The notes under the pieces: generated by a model
The model's input: the letters and a program-made list of their open reading frames with translations, nothing else
Databases searched by the model: none
What the model was told of the DNA's origin: nothing
Source: Clostridiales bacterium
GTDB lineage: Bacteria; Bacillota; Clostridia; Oscillospirales; Oscillospiraceae
Direction of reading: 5' to 3'
DNA: 9,280 nt
Assembly (NCBI GenBank): GCA_012728025.1
Contig: JAAYFX010000244.1
Span: 1 to 9,280, forward strand
Shown: piece after piece, positions 8,301 through 9,280 of the stretch
Position numbering within the stretch: the first letter of the stretch is position 1
Layout of the letters: each line of letters starts with the position of its first letter
Program-made: the position numbers and the translations under genes

Positions 8301-8422
8301 CCCGAGGGGCCGAGGATTGACACAAACTCGCTTTCACGAAAGCTAAGGTCAATTCCCTTTAAGGCATTCACCGTACCGTTGCCGGCAGGGTAGTCCTTCA
8401 CGATTTTGTGCAGTTCCAGCAT
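5384..8422 (-). CDS. Fused ABC transporter ATPase/permease with large extracellular domain (MacB/FtsX type)
   Basis: A 1012-residue membrane exporter-type protein with an N-terminal ATPase fused to an FtsX-like permease. ATPase, residues 1-225: Walker A GPSGCGKT (38-45), Q-loop Gln90, signature ISGGQ (142-146), Walker B IILADE (162-167), H-loop His198. First membrane helix ~273-293 (AFAGSIGIMGIALILAV), then about 575 residues outside the membrane, then three helices at ~880-905, ~935-958 and ~975-996, and the family ending PSRSAAKKDPVVALRTE. Cytoplasmic loop QERTKEIGILRAIGA is the typical FtsX/MacB coupling segment. Residues 430-474 are strikingly Met-rich. Start at ATG 8420-8422 has AAGGAG 10 bases upstream; the frame extends to 8479 but without a ribosome site. 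MacB-type proteins move peptides, lipoproteins or drugs by mechanotransmission; no substrate or two-component partner is visible here. Two such subunits would make a transporter. Confidence 0.9.
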   Translation of the reverse strand: MLELHKIVKDYPAGNGTVNALKGIDLSFRESEFVSILGPSGCGKTTLLNIIGGLDQYTSGDLIINGTSTKDYKDRDWDTYRNHSIGFVFQSYNLIPHQTVLQNVELALTVSGVSKAQRRERAKNALEQVGLGDQLNKRPNQISGGQMQRVAIARALVNDPDIILADEPTGALDTETSVQVMEILKEISKNRLIIMVTHNPDLAEKYSSRIIRMLDGKITGDSAPLTETELQTGLEQGQIARVQKKKDKKPSMSFGTAFMLSLKNLFTKKGRTALTAFAGSIGIMGIALILAVSQGTTRYINYVQEDTLASYPLTIEKTSVDMSSLMETFMNVHSTQVSHDLDGVYQKSSIYNMLTAMNNLDSNENDLTAFKSYLEEQALSEDSGEDFREALTGVQYSYDLGLLTYTKNVDGDIIKSDTRALLQELLSEYMGADMASFSSMPDSSMFGGMATMESLGSTAASSMGMMTMNLWQEMLTDKDGAPVNELLKKQYDMVYGNWPSAYNEVVLVLDKNNELDDMTLYALGLQPKEQVDAIMSAALEGTELEKSETIWSFEEICDTEFRVILNADCYSLDNETGLYTDLRETEAGLRYLYDKGLIIKVTGIIRPNENAQSAMLSGSIAYTKALTEYVIGHAKNSPVIAEQMSDDTRDILTGLPFKTNTGNLTDGEKEAELRAYLSGLDESAKAAAYVSMRSIPPREQLEVMTAEAVKDYNRTDIEAAMTEALTQQMGVDDATVQSYISSMSDEDIMELFSASVAEEIRANYAEQAQQQLAAMSTAQLAGALSMSLDGFSPQEFADFYDEIMVFSESTYEANLLKMGFVDLEAPTAINLYASSFENKDIIEDTIAKYNDGADDLSQIKYTDYVGIMMSSVTTIINAITYVLLAFVAISLIVSSIMIGVITLISVQERTKEIGILRAIGASKGDVSSMFNAETAIIGFASGLLGITVTYLLCIPINMLLHRLTGIPNLNAYLPVQAAVILVLISVVLSLIAGLIPSRSAAKKDPVVALRTE

Positions 8423-8467
8423 TACATTCAGGCTCCTTGTATTATTCTTTAATATGTATTGTAAAAT

Positions 8468-8495
8468 ATTGTATCCCAACTTGAACCTGCGTAAA
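8468..8495 (-). promoter_or_regulatory. Possible promoter of the ABC transporter gene
   Basis: On the minus strand there is TTTACG (8490-8495), a 16-base spacer and TACAAT (8468-8473), about 45 bases before the ATG. A second TACAAT lies at 8458-8463, so the region holds two tandem TATTGTA copies (plus-strand reading). The -10 is the same as that of the serine recombinase promoter. The -35 is only moderate. Confidence 0.4.
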
Positions 8496-8561
8496 TGAAC
8501 AATTTCTTAATTATTCCCATGTTTTAAGAGGTATTAATTTTTAGCTTGCCATACATAATGA

Positions 8562-8585
8562 AAACCACCCCTTTCGAGGTGGTTT
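8562..8585 (-). terminator. Rho-independent terminator of the small gene at 8619-8882
   Basis: A perfect 8-bp stem, AAACCACC (8562-8569) with GGTGGTTT (8578-8585), has an 8-base loop. On the minus strand it ends in a T run (GGTGGTTTTC) and lies 34 bases after the stop of the small gene. It separates that gene from the ABC transporter, so the two are probably not one operon. Confidence 0.8.
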
Positions 8586-8618
8586 AACTATACCTTAGAG
8601 CATAGCGGCACCGAATTG

Positions 8619-8882
8619 CTAAATAGCCGCTGGGCTCTCTTTTTCTTTTTGCACCTCTAGCTGTGCAATGCGCCTTCGGTTATAGCACAAAAGGTCACTT
8701 GAGGCATCTGCCAAATTTCGTGTTCCCGAAAGGAATACGGCTGTTGTGTATTTCTTTTCCTTATACTCAGCATACAGGGGTTTTAAGTTTTCCCGCACGG
8801 TCTCATCTTGGCTTTCAGCATGAGTCAGCCAAATTTCAACAAGCTTTTTTTCTTCAATAATACTTATTTCCAAGGGCTTCAC
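8619..8882 (-). CDS. Small conserved-looking protein of unknown function, 87 aa
   Basis: I do not recognise a named family. The protein is soluble and highly charged, beginning MKPLEISIIEEKKLVEIWLTH and holding a central AEYKEKKYTTAVFLSGTRNL, then LLCYNRRRIAQLEVQKEK. There is no signal peptide or membrane helix. From memory, similar short proteins (same 'VEIWLT...LKPLY...YK.KKY..AVF.SG' pattern) occur in clostridial integrative elements, which would suit the neighbouring tyrosine recombinase, but this is unverified. Start is uncertain. The GTG at 8880-8882 lies only one base after AAGGGAG (8884-8890), whereas a TTG at 8871-8873 has a 10-base spacing. An in-frame TAA just upstream rules out a longer form. 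A dedicated terminator at 8562-8585 and its normal composition support a real gene. Confidence 0.7.
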   Translation of the reverse strand: MKPLEISIIEEKKLVEIWLTHAESQDETVRENLKPLYAEYKEKKYTTAVFLSGTRNLADASSDLLCYNRRRIAQLEVQKEKESPAAI

Positions 8883-8883
8883 G

Positions 8884-8890
8884 CTCCCTT
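8884..8890 (-). promoter_or_regulatory. Ribosome binding site of the small gene, start ambiguous
   Basis: AAGGGAG on the minus strand. It is one base from the GTG start (8880-8882), or four from it if only AAGG pairs, and ten bases from an alternative TTG start (8871-8873). The spacing favours TTG; the MKP opening remembered from similar proteins favours GTG. Confidence 0.5.
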
Positions 8891-8977
8891 ATCCATATTA
8901 CCCCGTTTTTACTGTTTTATGTGGGGTTATGGGAATATATGCAAACTAGTGGTAATTTATAGGGTAAAACAGCTTAT

Positions 8978-9003
8978 TTACAAAGCTTTTGTAAAAGTTT
9001 ACA
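8978..9003. repeat. Overlapping inverted repeats downstream of the tyrosine recombinase gene
   Basis: TTACAAA (8978-8984) and TTTGTAA (8988-8994) are perfect 7-bp arms around GCT. TGTAAA (8990-8995) and TTTACA (8998-9003) form a second 6-bp inverted pair sharing bases with the first. Both lie about 50-70 bases after the recombinase stop, where arm-type binding sites or attachment sequences of integrative elements often lie. They could equally be promoter-proximal operator DNA for the small gene. Neither role is shown. Confidence 0.4.
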
Positions 9004-9048
9004 GTTTATACATAGAAGCATGATTGCCAAGAGGAAAACTTAGCGATT

Positions 9049-9280
9049 CTACCGTATGTAATGGTCAAATACCACGCTCAAGCGATTGTGCCCCAAGGCG
9101 CCACTGACCATGGCGCAAATATCCCTGTCGTGACCTCGGTAGGGGGCATCACTTTCCGCATCACGACCTTTGAGGTTTATAAGACTCTGTGGGTCAAAAT
9201 CACTGCCAAAAAGAGCTTGTCCGGCGGCTCGTTCATTTTCAAGTTGCCGTAGCAAGCTTGCGGCATACTCCGCTCGGAAA
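9049..9280 (-). CDS. Tyrosine recombinase (phage integrase family), C-terminal end, cut by window edge
   Basis: The last 76 codons of a gene that enters from the right edge and ends with TAG at 9049-9051. The tail ALGHNRLSVVFDHYIR has the integrase box LGH followed ten residues later by a tyrosine, the expected nucleophile. The stretch HDRDICAMVSGALGH before it resembles the 'DREARLxISRELGH' segment of some tyrosine recombinases. At the very edge FRAEYAASLLRQLENE looks like the region that follows the catalytic H-x-x-R arginine (Arg2 of the visible part). The catalytic Arg I and Lys would lie outside the window. The Tyr spacing is one residue longer than in XerD or lambda Int, so the assignment is good but not certain. 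It points to an integrated element extending to the right. Confidence 0.68.
   Translation of the reverse strand, partial: FRAEYAASLLRQLENERAAGQALFGSDFDPQSLINLKGRDAESDAPYRGHDRDICAMVSGALGHNRLSVVFDHYIR

Noticed and set aside
8423..8479. N-terminal extension of the ABC transporter to a start at 8479
   Set aside because: The added 19 residues run through the promoter-like DNA and the AAGGAG ribosome site. The family homology begins at MLELHKIVKDY from the ATG at 8422.
8883..9048. Small RNA or tRNA gene in the gap
   Set aside because: No cloverleaf, CCA-end pattern or strong terminator-linked hairpin could be found; only short inverted repeats are present.

Overview
The window looks like accessory DNA from an anaerobic Firmicute of the Clostridia type. 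The signs are strong AAGGAG/GGAGG ribosome sites, TTG and GTG starts, AT-rich intergenic regions around genes of moderate GC, a strictly anaerobic style of flavin/iron-sulfur enzyme, and a FldA/HadA-like CoA-transferase of the sort found in amino-acid-fermenting clostridia. The genus cannot be fixed from this sequence. I see no rRNA, tRNA, CRISPR array or complete insertion sequence.

Layout, left to right. (1) Positions 1-716, minus strand: the N-terminal 238 codons of a large serine recombinase that runs off the left edge, with a good sigma-A-type promoter at 752-780. (2) Positions 898-1787, minus strand: a LysR-type regulator split by a one-base frameshift beside a run of seven A's. (3) Positions 1788-1936: a divergent AT-rich control region carrying a near-perfect 9+9 bp inverted repeat. 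(4) Positions 1937-5205, plus strand: a two-gene operon of an old-yellow-enzyme-type FMN/4Fe-4S/FAD enoate or dienoyl-CoA reductase and a class III (CaiB/BaiF, FldA/HadA-like) CoA-transferase, closed by a strong terminator that may work both ways. (5) Positions 5384-8422, minus strand: a 1012-residue fused ABC ATPase/FtsX-type permease with a very large extracellular loop that includes a methionine-rich stretch. (6) Positions 8619-8882, minus strand: a small conserved-looking protein of unknown function with its own terminator. (7) Positions 9049-9280, minus strand: the C-terminal end of a tyrosine recombinase that enters from the right edge.

How the genes may work together. The reductase and CoA-transferase probably form a short reductive pathway: a CoA-transferase activates an organic acid, or moves CoA from product to substrate, and the flavoenzyme reduces a conjugated C=C bond. 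Known analogues are cinnamate/aryl-lactate metabolism in Clostridium sporogenes and bile-acid or steroid reduction in gut clostridia, but the substrate cannot be read from sequence. The divergent LysR gene would be the natural regulator and now appears broken. The metabolic genes and the exporter lie between two unrelated site-specific recombinases, which suggests a mobile or once-mobile region, though neither element end is visible.
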